The notes: generated by a model from the letters alone, not told the origin. A stretch of DNA of 64,000 bases from Hygrophila difformis (GCA_030278955.1 JAOANR010000002.1:2852001-2916000), one strand, 5' to 3'. Counted from the stretch's first letter, positions 48,586 to 60,151 are shown. Numbers and translations: made by a program.

Positions 48586-48799
48586 GTTATAATAATTTTT
48601 ATAATATTTATAAACGGAAAAGTGAAATAATTATATTTCCATAATATTAATTATAATACAATAAATATTGTAATTTAAAGAATATTAATTAAAATAATAG
48701 TAATAAATATAATTTTACTAATAATATAGATTGGATTAAATTGATTTTATAATAAAACTTAATGAGTAATAATAATAAGTATTGGGGCGTGGGCGTGGT
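48076..48799. other. AT-rich spacer with AAT/ATT microsatellites
   Basis: Almost pure A/T, including an ATT array near 48545-48590. No gene. Confidence 0.6.
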
Positions 48800-49108
48800 G
48801 CGTGGTGTGTGGGCGTAGGGATCGTGGTCCATGCGTCAACCACGATCCCATTGCCACGTAGCGCCATGGATCGTCCTTCCACGACACTGGTTCGTCTACA
48901 GTCCCTTCCGTGAACCACGATCCAGGCTTCCGTAATCACCCTTACTAATTAATCCCATGGTTCGTGCTTCTTAATATGGGTTCGTACACGAACCAATACA
49001 CGAACCAGGGGTGTTTATGCCTTTTCGGGTACAAAAGTTGAGGAATTTTGGCGGCTGGCATAAAAGAATATGGTTAGAACCTGACCGGGTACTGTCACCT
49101 ATTTCTTC
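48800..49108 (-). repeat. Right terminal inverted repeat of the MULE
   Basis: This is the reverse complement of the left end, with the same spacing of the GTTCGTACACGAAC palindrome from the terminus. It ends with ...ATTTCTTC before AAAATAAAT. Confidence 0.88.
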
Positions 49109-49117
49109 AAAATAAAT

Positions 49118-49810
49118 ACTACTGTATTTTGTAATAGTGATAGGCAAATAATTTTGTCTAATGACAGAAAGGTAATAGGAGTAATTTCTAAGACAAGAAA
49201 AGTTGTATTTATGGATTAACACGAGCAGGCCATCATTTCAAGTCGTCATTCAATTAAAAAATGGAAACATAGAGAGGAGGGGCATATATTATGTATCAGA
49301 TCGTGGATAAGATTAACATGTGATATATTTTAAATCGGAATTCATAAAAAGCAGTAGCGAAATAAAATGCAAGTTGACCACGGATTGGCTGTAGAGTTTT
49401 TGCCCTTTGAATCAACTAATTATATTAGAGGGAGGGCGTTGGGTAATTTGGAGATATTATTCACCACCACCATCACCTGCAGTATGTATGGTATTATTGG
49501 TAATCGCCTGGGATTGCAGTCGCACTAATTAATTAATATTTAGATTTTATGTTTATAGGCACTAATTAATTAATTTAGATTTTATGTTTATAATAATATA
49601 CACCCAAAAATAAAAATAAATATAAAATAATCTAATGATAAATTAGTTTACTTTAGGGGGGTAGCTGCCGCCTACCACTACAAATTAAACACCATTTTCA
49701 GACTTGATCAATAATTAGTCATTAAAAAGCCATATTATATGTACTATATTCTCCACTTGCTGGAAATTATGGATCTCAGACTCATGAGTCAGATCCATCT
49801 CTTTTCCTGT
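49118..49810. other. Flanking DNA between the MULE and the copia element
   Basis: No gene is recognised. A short direct repeat of CACTAATTAATTAAT...GATTTTATGTTTATA lies at about 49523-49595. The last five bases, CCTGT (49806-49810), are the target duplication of the next element. Confidence 0.6.
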
Positions 49811-50149
49811 TGTTGTGATAGTATAACAACTAGAGCCTATTAGTGTATAAAGTAGTAATAACGAAGAAACGTAATAATAACGAAGAACTTATAATGAAAA
49901 GGAGACGATAAAGAGATTTGAAACTGAAGAGAGAATAGAGAGGACTTGAATATGATTTCATTGATTCAGTAATGTACCTATTTATAGAGGTTACAAACCG
50001 TCTATAAAGGATAGGATTTAGGTAGGCAAGTACAAATTTACTTCCTCATCAACAAGATAGGAATAGCCAAATAGGAAGTCAAATACAACTTCTCTTCGTC
50101 ATCTTTATACTTCAAGACTAAGTCATCCACATTCAATGAATCTGTAACA
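49811..50149 (-). repeat. 3' LTR of the copia element (left copy)
   Basis: In plus orientation it starts TGTTGTGATAG and ends CTGTAACA. It differs from the other copy by a few substitutions and a short indel (GTATAA near the start). Confidence 0.93.
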
Positions 50150-50287
50150 CTCACTCTTGGATGACTTCAATATAAAGAATATGCCTCGTTAAAACCTTAC
50201 TTGGAAAAAAACCTTATGGGAAAAAATCCAAGTTAGTAAAAAGAGTACATGATTCTTGTATGTTTACTTTTCCCTCTGATCAAAGCA

Positions 50288-53277
50288 TCAGTTGAGATTC
50301 TGTAGTTGGCGCATCCCAATACTTTTCACCAACTTCTCGAATGTCGCTGTTGGTAGTGCCTTGGTAAACAAATCTGCACGATTATCAGCTGAACGGATTT
50401 GTTGCACATCTATTTCACCATTTTTCTGCAAATCATGAGTAAAAAATAATTTTGGTGAAATATGTTTCGTACTATCTCCTTTGATATAACCCCCTTTCAA
50501 TTGCGCTATACAAGCCGCATTATCTTCATATAAAATAATTGGAGGGTTTTTATTTTCGGACGATAAACCACAATTCGTTTCTATATAGCTAGTCATGGAT
50601 CTAACCCAAATACATTCTCGACTAGCTTCATGTATAGCTATGATTTCAGCATGATTTGATGAGGTGGCTGTCAATGTTTGTTTCGTGGATCTCCACGATA
50701 TTGCAGTACCACCACATGTAATTAAATAGCCAATCTGTGACTTAGCTTTATGTGGGTCTGATAAGTACCCAGCATCGGCATAGCCGATTAATTCATGTCG
50801 AGAATTGTTTGAATGAAATAAACTCATGTCAATCGTCCCTTGGAGATAGCGGAATAAATGTTTTATTCCTTTCCAATGTTGTTCAGTAGGAGATGAACTA
50901 AATCTCGCTAATAAATTTACTGCAAATGATATATCTGGTCTAGTGCAGTTTGCGAGATACATTAGTGCTCCTATGGCACTTAAATATGGGACCTGTGGCC
51001 CAAGTATTTCTTCATTCTCCTCTTTTGGTCTAAATGGATCTCTTTTAGGATCAAGTGACCTTACGACCATTGGATTACTTAATGGATGTGCTTTGTCCAT
51101 ATAAAATCGTTTTAAGACCTTTTGGGTATATGCTTTTTGATGGACAAGAATTCCATTATCCAAATATTCAATTTGTAAACCAAGACACTTTCTTGTTTTT
51201 CCGAAATCTTTGATTTCGAACTCTCTTTTGAGATATTCAACAGCAATTTGAATCTCTTCAGGGGATCCAACTAGATTGATATCATCAACATATACTGCAA
51301 TGATAACGAATCTTGACCCATTTTTCTTTATAAAAATGCATGGGCATATTGGATCATTTATATAACCCTTTTGAAGTAAGCATTCGCTTAATCGGTTATA
51401 CCACATTCTCCCAGACTATTTAAGCCCATATAAGGATCTTTGTAATTTGATGGAATACATCTGTTTTGGGTTTGATTTATATGTCTGTGGCATTTTGAAC
51501 CCTTCTGGAACTTTCATATAGATATCAGTATCTAAGGTTCCATATAAATAAGCAGTAACGACGTCTGTGAGTCGTATTTCAAGTTTTTCATGTACTGCTA
51601 AACAGATAAGATATCTGAATGTAATTCCATCCATTACTGGGGAATAAGTTTCATCATAGTCAAAACCCGGTCTCTGTGAGAACCCTTGGGCGACTAATCT
51701 CGCTTTGTATCTTACAACTTCATTTTCATCATTTCTTTTTCGTACAAAAACTCATATGCATCCAACTGGCTTTATATTTTCAGGTGTTTTGACAATCGGT
51801 CCAAACACATTTCGTTTAGCCAGTGAATCCAATTCTGATTGGATTGCATCTTTCCATTTGAGCCAATCATGTCTTTTCCGACATTCATCAACCGAATTTG
51901 GTTCAAAATCCTCATCATCATTCATAATTTCAAGTGCTACATTATATGAAAATGCAATATCAATGAATGTTTCTTCTCGATTCCAAACATTTCTATTTGC
52001 GACAAAATTTATAGATATTTCATCATTTTGATGATTTTGCTCTTCAAGAGTCAAGTCCCCGCAGGGCTCAGTTTTGTCACTTTTGATACTATGTATCACA
52101 TCAACATCGTTATTGAATCCTCTTTTCTTTCGAGGATTTTTATCTTTGGAACCGAGAGGTCTACCACGCTTTAAGCGTGCATCAGACTCATCTTTAGCAC
52201 TGATAATGTGTTCCTTTGGAACATCAATTTTGGCTGGAACATTTGCTGCCGGTATATGAGATTTAGTAACCCTTTTAGAGTCACATAACGCATCAGGCAG
52301 TTGATTTGCAATTTGTTGCAACTGTACAATTCTTTGTACTTCAAGTTCACAATCTCTTGAACGAGGATCAAGGAAATCCAATGGGATTTTCCAATTTATA
52401 TTCTTTTTCGGTTGATCCTTTTCTCCCCCTAATGTCGGTAAATGTGATCATCGAAATGACAATCAGCATATCTTGCTGTAAATGAATCCCCTGTTAATGG
52501 TTCAAGATAACGTATTATCGAGGGTGATTCATATCCGACATATATTCCCAATCTTCGTTGGGGTCCCATTTTGGTGCGCTGGGGTGGTGCTATTGGGACA
52601 TATATTGCACAACCAAATATTCTCAAATGGGATACATTGGGTTCATGCCCAAATGTCAATTGTAATGGGGAGTATCTATGATAACTTGTCGGTCTTAATC
52701 GCACCAACATTGTTGCATGCATTATAGCATGTCCCCAAGCTGAAACTGGCAACCCAGACTTCATTAATAATGGTCTAGCGATCAATTGCAATCGTTTAAT
52801 AAATGATTCAGCTAGTCCATTTTGTGTATGCACATGTGCAACAGGATGCTCGATGGCTATGCCTATCGACACACAATATTCATCAAATGTCCGGGATGAA
52901 TATTCACCAGCATTATCCAAACGGATACTTTTAATTGCATAATCAGGGAACTGTGCTCGTAATCTTATGATTTGAGCTAGCAATTTCGCAAACACATGGT
53001 TGCGTGAAGACAATAATGTCACGTGAGACCATCTGGTTGAAGCATCAAGCAACACCATAAAGTATCTGAATGGCCCACACGGTGGATCTATAGATCCACA
53101 TATATCACCCTGAATTCTTTCAAGAAAACTAGGAGATTTTGTTCCCACCTTTTCTGGTGAATGTTTTACAATCAGTTTCCCTTGGGAGCAAGCAACACAT
53201 ATATAATCATTGTGATGCTGCATTTTTTGTCCCTTTAATGAATGGCTATGGGATTTTGTAAGGATTCGCCTTATCAT
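50288..53277 (-). pseudogene. pol: Copia pol: integrase, RT and RNase H with stops
   Basis: Reading leftward from 53277, integrase has a CxxC zinc-site remnant (CVACSQGK), catalytic D in GDICGS, D in RLDNAGEYS and E in NGLAESF. The Ivana linker (52381-51752) follows. RT starts with RPGFDYDETYSPV, and YVDDINLVGS holds the catalytic Asp pair. RNase H has GYADAGYLSD and the end SADNRADLFTKALP. Breaks are a stop near 51745 in the VGC(I)*VF segment, a TAG near 51414 just before SGRMWYNRL, and a frame change between 52429 and 52381. The long surviving frames suggest a fairly recent loss. Confidence 0.9.
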
Positions 53278-54828
53278 TTGGCTTATAGCCTAGGCGATCA
53301 CTTGGCTTATAGCCTTTTTCATCTATCAGGTGATAACTTTTGATCATTTGAGACTTGGGAGATATAAGTGCAATTTTTCACAATCAATGTTGTCCCCTTA
53401 GAGAGCTGAAGGTTAGCTATGCTAGAACCTTATATTTGCATTTCCACTTATAGTGTTGCTCTTGGGGAGCTGAAGGTTGGCTATGCCATGGCCTTCTATT
53501 ATATTTGCACATTCACTTATAGTGTTGATATTTCTATCTCCTAATTTTAAATAGGAAAAATACCTTTTTCACCTTTGAAAACATATGTAGTACGCGAGAT
53601 AAAAGTGGTATAACATAATTTAAAGGTCACAATAAAATGATCGTATCATTGTATCGTTGAAGAAATTTGCACATCTTTGGATGTCATATTTAGCATATCA
53701 ATAATGGCTATTTATAATATTAATAGTGTCGTCAGCATTTTTTTTCAACAAGGTATATTTCAACCCATTTGTGTCAATCATTTTGGTAAACTTGTACCAA
53801 ATATTTGTCTGAACGACCAATTTTAATTTTAGGACTATGTCCTCCTGCCATATTGATAGCATTTTTCTTCAAGTTCTTTGCCTTTTCTAGGCACAATTTT
53901 TCGCAATTATATTGCCATTTCAAAATCTGACTATGTTAGTATGCATGACCAGACTAAAGATCCATGAAATCTGTTGGTATAACCAAACTAAGATTTATGA
54001 ACCTTGTTATTCATGTCATTCTTCCAATCAACATATACGCATGACCAAAACTAAAGATCTATTAAATCTGTTGGTACAACCAAAACTAAGATTTAAAGAC
54101 CCTGTTGGTATTCATGGTATTTCTTTCAATCGCCCTTTTTTCTTTCTGCTATGCAACATCAAATTTAGGGCATGTGATATTGAGAATACCTTCTCTAATA
54201 TCTTTTTCATTAATATTTTTGTCACATATCACAATTGTGACATTATTTTGAACATGACTGAATTACATCATTTACAGACTTATAGTCTTGCAGTCATCAT
54301 GTGCCAATATCTAGCACTTGGGATATTGATCAACTTCAAATGGATCATTTTATTTCCCATAGATCTATGATCTTTTGACCGTCATTTTCTTTCTTTCTTT
54401 TCTCCGGTCTTGGCCTGTGGCCATATTTTTATTTATAATGGTCTTTTCTAGACCCATTGATTCCAGAGGAATCTCAGTATCCATTCTCCAGGATAAATAA
54501 TTAATCCCGGATTTTTCAACGGCATAATTCCTGATCTGACAAGTTAGTCATAATTTATATAGAAAATTGTAGGAATATATTACCTCGATCTCTGATCTTT
54601 CCAACGGTAAAATTTCCTGTTTTGTCGGATTAGTCATAATTGTATTGAAAATAATATGAAACAATTACCCACGGAATTTTCTTGTAGTTAATTTCGTCAG
54701 CACCACGGTATGAATTGGAATTTCAGAAAAACTCGAACGGAACTCCGGTAGGAATGGAAAAATCCAACAGCACTCGGACAGAACTTCGGTAGGGATGGCA
54801 AACTCTGACAGCGGTCGTGCTGATAACG
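53278..54828 (-). pseudogene. gag: Heavily decayed gag and protease region of the copia element
   Basis: Only scraps of coding remain on the minus strand: a DLWE block, LQDYKSVND typical of copia gag, and a protease-end segment reading ANLQLSKGTTLI. There are many stops and frame changes. A repeat of CCAAACTAAGATTTA-type segments lies at about 53945-54110. Confidence 0.6.
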
Positions 54829-55174
54829 TGTTGTGATAGTATAAGTATAACAACTATAGCCTATTAGTGTATAAAGGTAGTAATAACGAAGAAACATAAT
54901 AATAACGAAGAACTTATAATGAAAAGGAGACGATAAAGACATTTGAAGCTGAAGAGAGAATAGAGAGGATTTGAATATGATTTCATTGATTCAGTAATGT
55001 ACCTATTTATAGAGGTTACAAACCGTCTATAAAGGATAGGATTTAGGTAGGCAAGTACAAATTTACTTCCTCATCAACAAGATAGGAATAGCCAAATAGG
55101 AAGTCAAATACAACTTCTCTTCGTCATCTTTATACTTCAAGACTAAGTCATCCACATTCAATGAATCTGTAACA
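54829..55174 (-). repeat. 5' LTR of the copia element (right copy)
   Basis: Same ends as the left copy. Small differences, including a 6-base insertion, show some age. Confidence 0.93.
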
Positions 55175-55380
55175 CCTGTAATATTATACTAGGATTCTAG
55201 GAAGGTTATATACAGTAATATGGTAGTGGTTGGGAAAATGTCTTCAAACACAAACTTGAGCTAGTATAAGAATTTACATAATTTCAGTAAAATTGGTTCT
55301 TCTCGATCAGTCTCTCTTCAATTCATTTTTCCCCAAAATTAGTTGACTTATTAGGGCATGCAGTGTGAGTGATGTTTATG
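55175..55380. other. Flanking DNA; ends in the 10-bp target duplication GATGTTTATG
   Basis: No gene. GATGTTTATG at 55371-55380 recurs at 60142-60151. Confidence 0.7.
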
Positions 55381-55575
55381 GGAATAAAAGCCAAAATGGT
55401 CCTTTATCTTTGCTAAAAAACCAAAATAGTCATTTATGTTTTAAAATACTAAAATAGTCCTCTACATATGCATAAAATAGCCAAAATAGTCCTTTTGTAT
55501 TATTAAATTGGGCTAGTGGACATCCACACTTTTATATTTAACCCCAAACTTTCAAAAACTTTCATTAAGGCCCTA
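55381..55575 (+). repeat. Left inverted repeat of the virus-bearing element
   Basis: Rich in CCAAAATAGTCC-type units. It pairs with the reverse complement of about 59945-60141 over nearly 200 bases. Confidence 0.78.
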
Positions 55576-55660
55576 GGAAGGTTTGACTTTGTACAAAAAG
55601 GTCATCTTTCAAAACTTAAATAATTTTATTGTCCATATGACTTCGGATCCGCATGAAAAT

Positions 55661-55673
55661 TGGTATCAGAGCC
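55661..55673 (+). other. Caulimovirid minus-strand primer site (tRNA-Met)
   Basis: TGGTATCAGAGCC is complementary to the 3' end of initiator tRNA-Met, the usual start point of the minus strand in plant pararetroviruses. It lies about 85 bases inside the left inverted repeat. Confidence 0.88.
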
Positions 55674-55878
55674 TAGGTTTTATTGAAGAACATATTAACT
55701 ATATTATTTATAATATTTTATTTCTTAATGAAGAAGATTTTATTATTTAATGGATTCAATGAATTTGAAACCAACGAGTTATTTCCAAATTTTGGAATAA
55801 AAAATAGAAAATTCCAAAGGAATTTCTTGAACTTGTCCATGGGATAAAATATTATCAAAATTAGTTTCTTTCCTAAAA

Positions 55879-56262
55879 ATGAGAGGAACAGACTGGAAAG
55901 AAATTGATCCGGATAGCTCTAAGTTCTCACAGGACTTAAGGGAAATCCAAAAAACGATTCAAGATTATGGTAACCGGGTATTAATTTTACCTGGAAAAAT
56001 AGATAACTTGAATCAATCAACAGAGTAGATCTTGAAATTATTTCAAGATCTAAAGAAAGAGATTTTAAATCTGAAATTTGATATTTCGGATATCAAGAAA
56101 AGGCAAAAGGATATTTCTGGATCTTCCAAGAATAACCAAGCCAATATTAGAGATGCATTCGGACCCGTACAAGCTTTACACCAAAAAGGTAAAGCAACTA
56201 TGGTTCCAAAGCAGAAATCACAAGAAGAGCTTATGATCGATCTCCTGAAATCAGTCGAATGA
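55879..56262 (+). pseudogene. Small caulimovirid frame upstream of the polyprotein
   Basis: ATG at 55879, then about 127 codons rich in Lys, Asp, Leu and Gln with heptad-like spacing (coiled-coil appearance). An in-frame TAG lies near 56026. The frame ends in an ATGA overlap with the next frame at 56259, an arrangement usual in badna-like and tungro-like viruses. By size and place it may be the virion-associated type of protein. That is inference. Confidence 0.65.
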
Positions 56263-57910
56263 GCGTTTACAAGGCAGATCTATCAGATCTACAAGAATTA
56301 GCAGAATCATTTTCCCATCTTGGGATTATGGATCTAGTTAATGTAAAACCCAATGAAGTTCTTCAACTGGGTTATGCGGAAGAATCAGGATCCAACGTGA
56401 CCCACGATGGACCGCCTGATGTTCCAATGAGAGAAAGTACAGACTTTCATATGAACAGGTATCCTGAGGTGCATCTCAATGCAAGACGAAACCCAGGACG
56501 GAACCCGAGTAGAGCACCAGAATCCACACCGTGGGCCAAGACGATGTTACAACCATTAAATCCATATGGCATAACACTGAACCTCGATGTTATCGACTTC
56601 CGAAACATCGAAGATCTGATCGACGAATAGGTAGCTTCAATGAAGATTGCAGCAACCACTCTGGATCTCGATAAACAAAACTTTGTCAGATTAATAGAGC
56701 TAAGTCTCAAAGGATCGGCAAAGTTAGGCTGGAAAAACTCCACGGCGGCTCTAAAGGAGCAAATACTTGAAGGAGAATCCAAAAGCACAATCTGCGAAAG
56801 ATTTGGTCTCTTATTCAAAACCCATTTTGATGGTTATTACATTCCGAGTAGAGAACACTTAATTGATTGCATCAAACGTGCTAAAGTGTTTTCTAAATTT
56901 GATTGTAAATCTGGTTTCTATCAGATTAAGATGGAGAATGAGTCGAAGAAATTTACAGCATTCTCCACCCCACAAGGGCAATATATTTGGAATGTTATGC
57001 CAATGGGGCTTTCCAATGTCCCTCAGATATTCCAAAGAAAGATGGATAATCTATTTAAGGATTATCTAGAGTTCATGTTCGTCTACATAGATGACATTCT
57101 AATTGCATCTCGAAATATAAAAGAACATATTAAACATCTTGAAATATTTTCAGATGCATGTCACAGGGAAGGTCTTGTTCTCTCTGAGGAAAAGGCTACT
57201 ATCGCTGCTAATAAAATTGAATTCTTAGGAGTTCAAATTGATGAAGCAGGGATAGAGTTACAGGAACACATTGTGGAGAAAATCCGCAATTTTCCTGACA
57301 TATTAAAAGACAAGAAACAACTTCAGAGTTTCTTGGGAGTTGTAAATTTTGCAGGCATATTTATAAAAGACCTTGCAAAATATAGAAAGGATTTTAGACC
57401 ACTCCTGAAAGAGACTGAAAGTTCTAGATGGAAATGGGAAGAAATCCATACCAAGAGAATTCGTGAACTAAAGCAAGTCTGCAATAGCTTGCCAAAACTC
57501 GCGATACCTCAAGATGAGGATGAGCTGGTAGTCTACACAGACGCCAATGATTTTCGATGGGCAAGAGTGCTCATGAGAAAAACAACTACGGGTCAAGAAC
57601 CCTGTAGATATACAGGAGGGTTGTTCACTGAACAACAAGCCAAACTCTGGCACATAATGAAAAAGAATTCTTTGCAGTATGGAAAATATTTAAAAAATGG
57701 CATTTATTCTTACTTGCAAAGAAATTTGTATTAAAAGTTGATAATACTAATGTTAGAGCTTTTCTAAAAAATAAACTTGAATCAAAAATTGAAAAAGCTC
57801 GTATTATGAGATGGCAAGCTGAATGTCAATATTATACTTATGATATTGATGTTATAAAATCTCATGAAAATGTTCTTGCAGATTTCTTGACGAGAGATGG
57901 AAGCATTTAA
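56259..57910 (+). pseudogene. Internally deleted caulimovirid polyprotein (coat region joined to RT/RNase H)
   Basis: The frame starts at the ATGA overlap. The first 180 residues look like the region leading into the coat protein (TTLDLDKQNFVRLIELSL). Near 56825 the sequence passes directly into the middle of RT (KFDCKSGFYQIKM), with the catalytic YIDDILIAS at about 57088. Then come the connection region (DKKQLQSFLG) and RNase H (YTDAND). Movement protein, the rest of the coat, the zinc knuckle, protease and the RT N-terminus are absent. An in-frame TAG lies at 56628, and a frame change near 57660 separates the RNase H end (ENVLADFLTRDG). It cannot encode a working virus. Confidence 0.88.
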
Positions 57911-59188
57911 AGCTGATTCCATCATTACGAGATTCAGGCACCTCAGAGAAAACCTAGAGGAGCTATCAAAGCATTTTGGACAGCTCGAGATCAATGCACG
58001 AGCAGCTGGCCAAATACAACAGAGTGATGTGGACATGGTCAGCAACAATATACGAACCTCCCATATAGCAATGACAGCGCTATGGGAAACAGTATTAGAG
58101 CCAATCAGGAAGGCGTCAGCCTCTCTGATAAACAAAGAGAAATGTGCCCAAAAAGCTAAGGTGGTCACATATGAAGAAGCAGATTCAAGCACTACTTCAA
58201 AGGAACCATTGTCGGATACCGACAAAAATGTTGAGCAAGAGGAAAGTCACATTTCCGAAAGTTTAAGTCAACCCACTGCCTCTGGGGTAAAAGAGGAAAA
58301 AATTAACCTTAGGCCAATGACAGGCACCTCTAAGGTTAATTCAGAAGAGAAGGTCATTTCTACAGCCTGGCTGGACTACCAAGGGAAATGGGAACAACTG
58401 GTTTCCAAAAAGGGAATTAACCCCAGCAAGACGATGATCGAAACATCCGGAAGATACAGCAGGGTCTGGATGCTCGAGGGATCAAAGCCAAACGAGGTTC
58501 GAAAGTGGTATGATTTTGGCTCATTAGATCGGTTCATACTACATCACCAGGGTTTCCGGAAATTGAAAAACTTCCGGGATGGATAAGTAGCGCAGTGCAC
58601 GAATCATGGCAGAACAACCCGCACCTACAAAGAGGAGATATTCTGGAGCTTAAGTTCATTTCGGCAGCACCAGAAATAGTCGGGAAAGGTTCTTATCCGG
58701 TCTTTCACTTTATTAAATTACAAAGACCTGATATGATTGCCTTCAACAGAGTTAAGTCCATGGATGAGAAGGCACCATTGGTATCTTCAATCAGCGAAGA
58801 TGAGATCTCCACCAGACGAGCATGGGGATTCTGGGTCTGTCTCACAGAGATGGAAAAGGTCAAATATCCATTTAAAATCTTTTCCAATAATTTAAATGGA
58901 TCGTTCCTGGTTAATTCTTTAACAGGGAAAAGCACGGAGTTTGCGGAAACCTCTTTTGAAAAGAAAAGGTTACTCGTCTGGGAAAATAAGTTGCCAGCAA
59001 CGGAGTCTACCAGAAGAAAGGCATGCAACATGATGCATGTTGGGCAATGGGATAATCACATATGCCCATATTCCGTGGAACAGGAAAAACCCCTATTCGG
59101 TACAAAGATTCGGGTAACCCAAAAGAAAGCCGAATCTGAACAAGATAAAGGGAAGAAACGTCCAAAAAACTTTCACAAGTCCAAGTGA
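57897..59188 (+). pseudogene. 3'-terminal caulimovirid frame, broken by one frame change
   Basis: ATG at 57897 overlaps the polyprotein stop by 14 bases. The first part runs to 58586. A one-base change near 58575 moves the frame to the continuation ending at 59188 (KKRPKNFHK). Together they span about 430 codons. The middle is acidic and Ser/Glu-rich and the C-terminus is Lys-rich. It is in the place of the transactivator/viroplasmin gene of some genera or the last frame of tungro-like viruses. I cannot assign it by motif. Confidence 0.65.
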
Positions 59189-59351
59189 AAACAGCTGGAT
59201 GTAAGAGAAAGAGAGGTTTCGGCAAAGACCCTACAATAATGGCCGACAAAGTAGAGAGGGGCAGCTGGCAAGGGCATGTGACGAGTTGACAAAGGAGCCC
59301 ACTAGCAATAATTCTGGCAGAATAATAATGTAGGCTGGAATCCAAGGCAAG

Positions 59352-59429
59352 TGACGTCACTGCGTTCGTCACAAGAAATTAGAGTTTGTTTGGAGTCCGT
59401 GATTGAAGTCCGCGGACGCCTATAAATAG
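59352..59429 (+). promoter_or_regulatory. Pararetroviral promoter
   Basis: TGACGTCA (59352-59359), a TGACG/as-1-like bZIP site, lies 62 bases upstream of TATAAATAG (59421-59429). The transcript would start near 59455. This layout is typical of caulimovirid genome-length promoters. Confidence 0.8.
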
Positions 59430-59454
59430 TAGAGATTGAAGCAGATGGAAGGCA

Positions 59455-59870
59455 TCAGAAATCCTCCCAACTCTTCAAAATAATAAGTTGTATTTCCTTT
59501 ATGCAAAATTTCCTTTCTGTAATTCTTTTTCATATGGGGTCAGTCCCCCAGAGTCAAGCATCCTCATATATGAGGAGCTAAGTTCCATCTTCTCCATTAG
59601 GAGAAAAATATTTCTGTAATATTTTTAATATTTCTTCAATAAAAATCCATGCTTCCTATATCCATAATCTTCCAAAATTAGAATTAAACTTTTGCCCCAA
59701 ACCTCGCTACGTCCTAAGGTAGGAAACGAAATAGGACTGTGCTGATTGTTGCTGAAGGAGCCCAGATCTGGTGAACCATTGGCTGCGGTCGTGTGGTTGG
59801 CAGGAGTCCTTAAGATCCCAGAGCTCGGAAGACCCGGCAACAAGGCGGTCAAACCCGAGGTATGAGGTTT
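59455..59870 (+). other. Viral transcribed leader with poly(A) signal
   Basis: AATAAA at 59638-59643 lies about 185 bases after the predicted start, as expected when a circular genome is transcribed through a terminal redundancy. The rest of the leader has no long frame. Confidence 0.6.
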
Positions 59871-59944
59871 TTGTTTAATTTTTCTTACGGAAGCATGTTG
59901 GGCATTTATTTTATGTATGGATTAATAAAAATCACTATTTAAAG

Positions 59945-60141
59945 TTTTGGGGCTAAAATGAAATAGTTTGAAAGGTTGGTGGTCAATTTAATATAAAAGA
60001 GTGTCAAGTGGAGATTATTTTATACAAAAGGACTAAATTGAACATTAAATCAAAAGGTAGAGGACTAATTGGGTATAAAAATAGATAAAGGACTGATTTG
60101 GCCAAAAAGAAAAGAAAAATGACTGATTGGGCATTTATTCC
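59945..60141 (-). repeat. Right inverted repeat of the virus-bearing element
   Basis: Reverse complement of the left end, with GGACTAAATTGAAC-type units. It ends ...TTTATTCC before the target duplication. Confidence 0.78.
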
Positions 60142-60151
60142 GATGTTTATG

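Larger units (their letters stand above)
28926..49108 (+). mobile_element. Mutator-like element (MULE), 20.2 kb, with transposase and captured genes
   Basis: The ends are inverted repeats of about 300 bp and are flanked by the 9-bp direct repeat AAAATAAAT, a normal MULE target-duplication size. A palindromic GGTTCGTRYACGAACC motif lies exactly 114 bases from each end (29040-29055 and 48979-48994). Inside are a MuDR-type transposase, a DUF1985/Ulp1-like gene, ribosomal protein S23 fragments, a CW zinc-finger cargo array, a solo LTR and a Stowaway MITE. Removing the solo LTR leaves about 17.5 kb, still large for a MULE. Ulp1-carrying MULEs are known (Kaonashi-type in Arabidopsis, related ones in melon). 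Confidence 0.92.
49811..55174 (-). mobile_element. Ivana-lineage Ty1/copia retrotransposon, decayed
   Basis: Two LTRs of 339 and 346 bp bound the element and CCTGT flanks it exactly (49806-49810 and 55175-55179). Coding reads on the minus strand in the copia order integrase, RT, RNase H. The linker between integrase and RT contains KRGRPLGSKDKNPRKKRG, a sequence typical of Ivana/Oryco elements. The minus-strand start of the internal region, CGTTATCAGCACGA next to the 5' LTR, is a candidate primer site. Confidence 0.93.
55381..60141 (+). mobile_element. MULE-like element (4.76 kb) filled with an endogenous pararetrovirus
   Basis: The left end (55381 to about 55575) and right end (about 59945-60141) are imperfect inverted repeats starting GGAATAAA. 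Shared blocks include TAGTCCTCTAC and TAGTCCTTTTGTAT. The perfect 10-bp repeat GATGTTTATG flanks them, a size expected of Mutator-like transposition. No transposase is present. Between the ends nearly everything is caulimovirid sequence, from the tRNA-Met primer site near the left end to the promoter and leader near the right end. Confidence 0.8.

Noticed and set aside
57897..59188. Firm assignment as the viral transactivator
   Set aside because: Position fits, but I could not see a diagnostic motif, so the entry is left unnamed.
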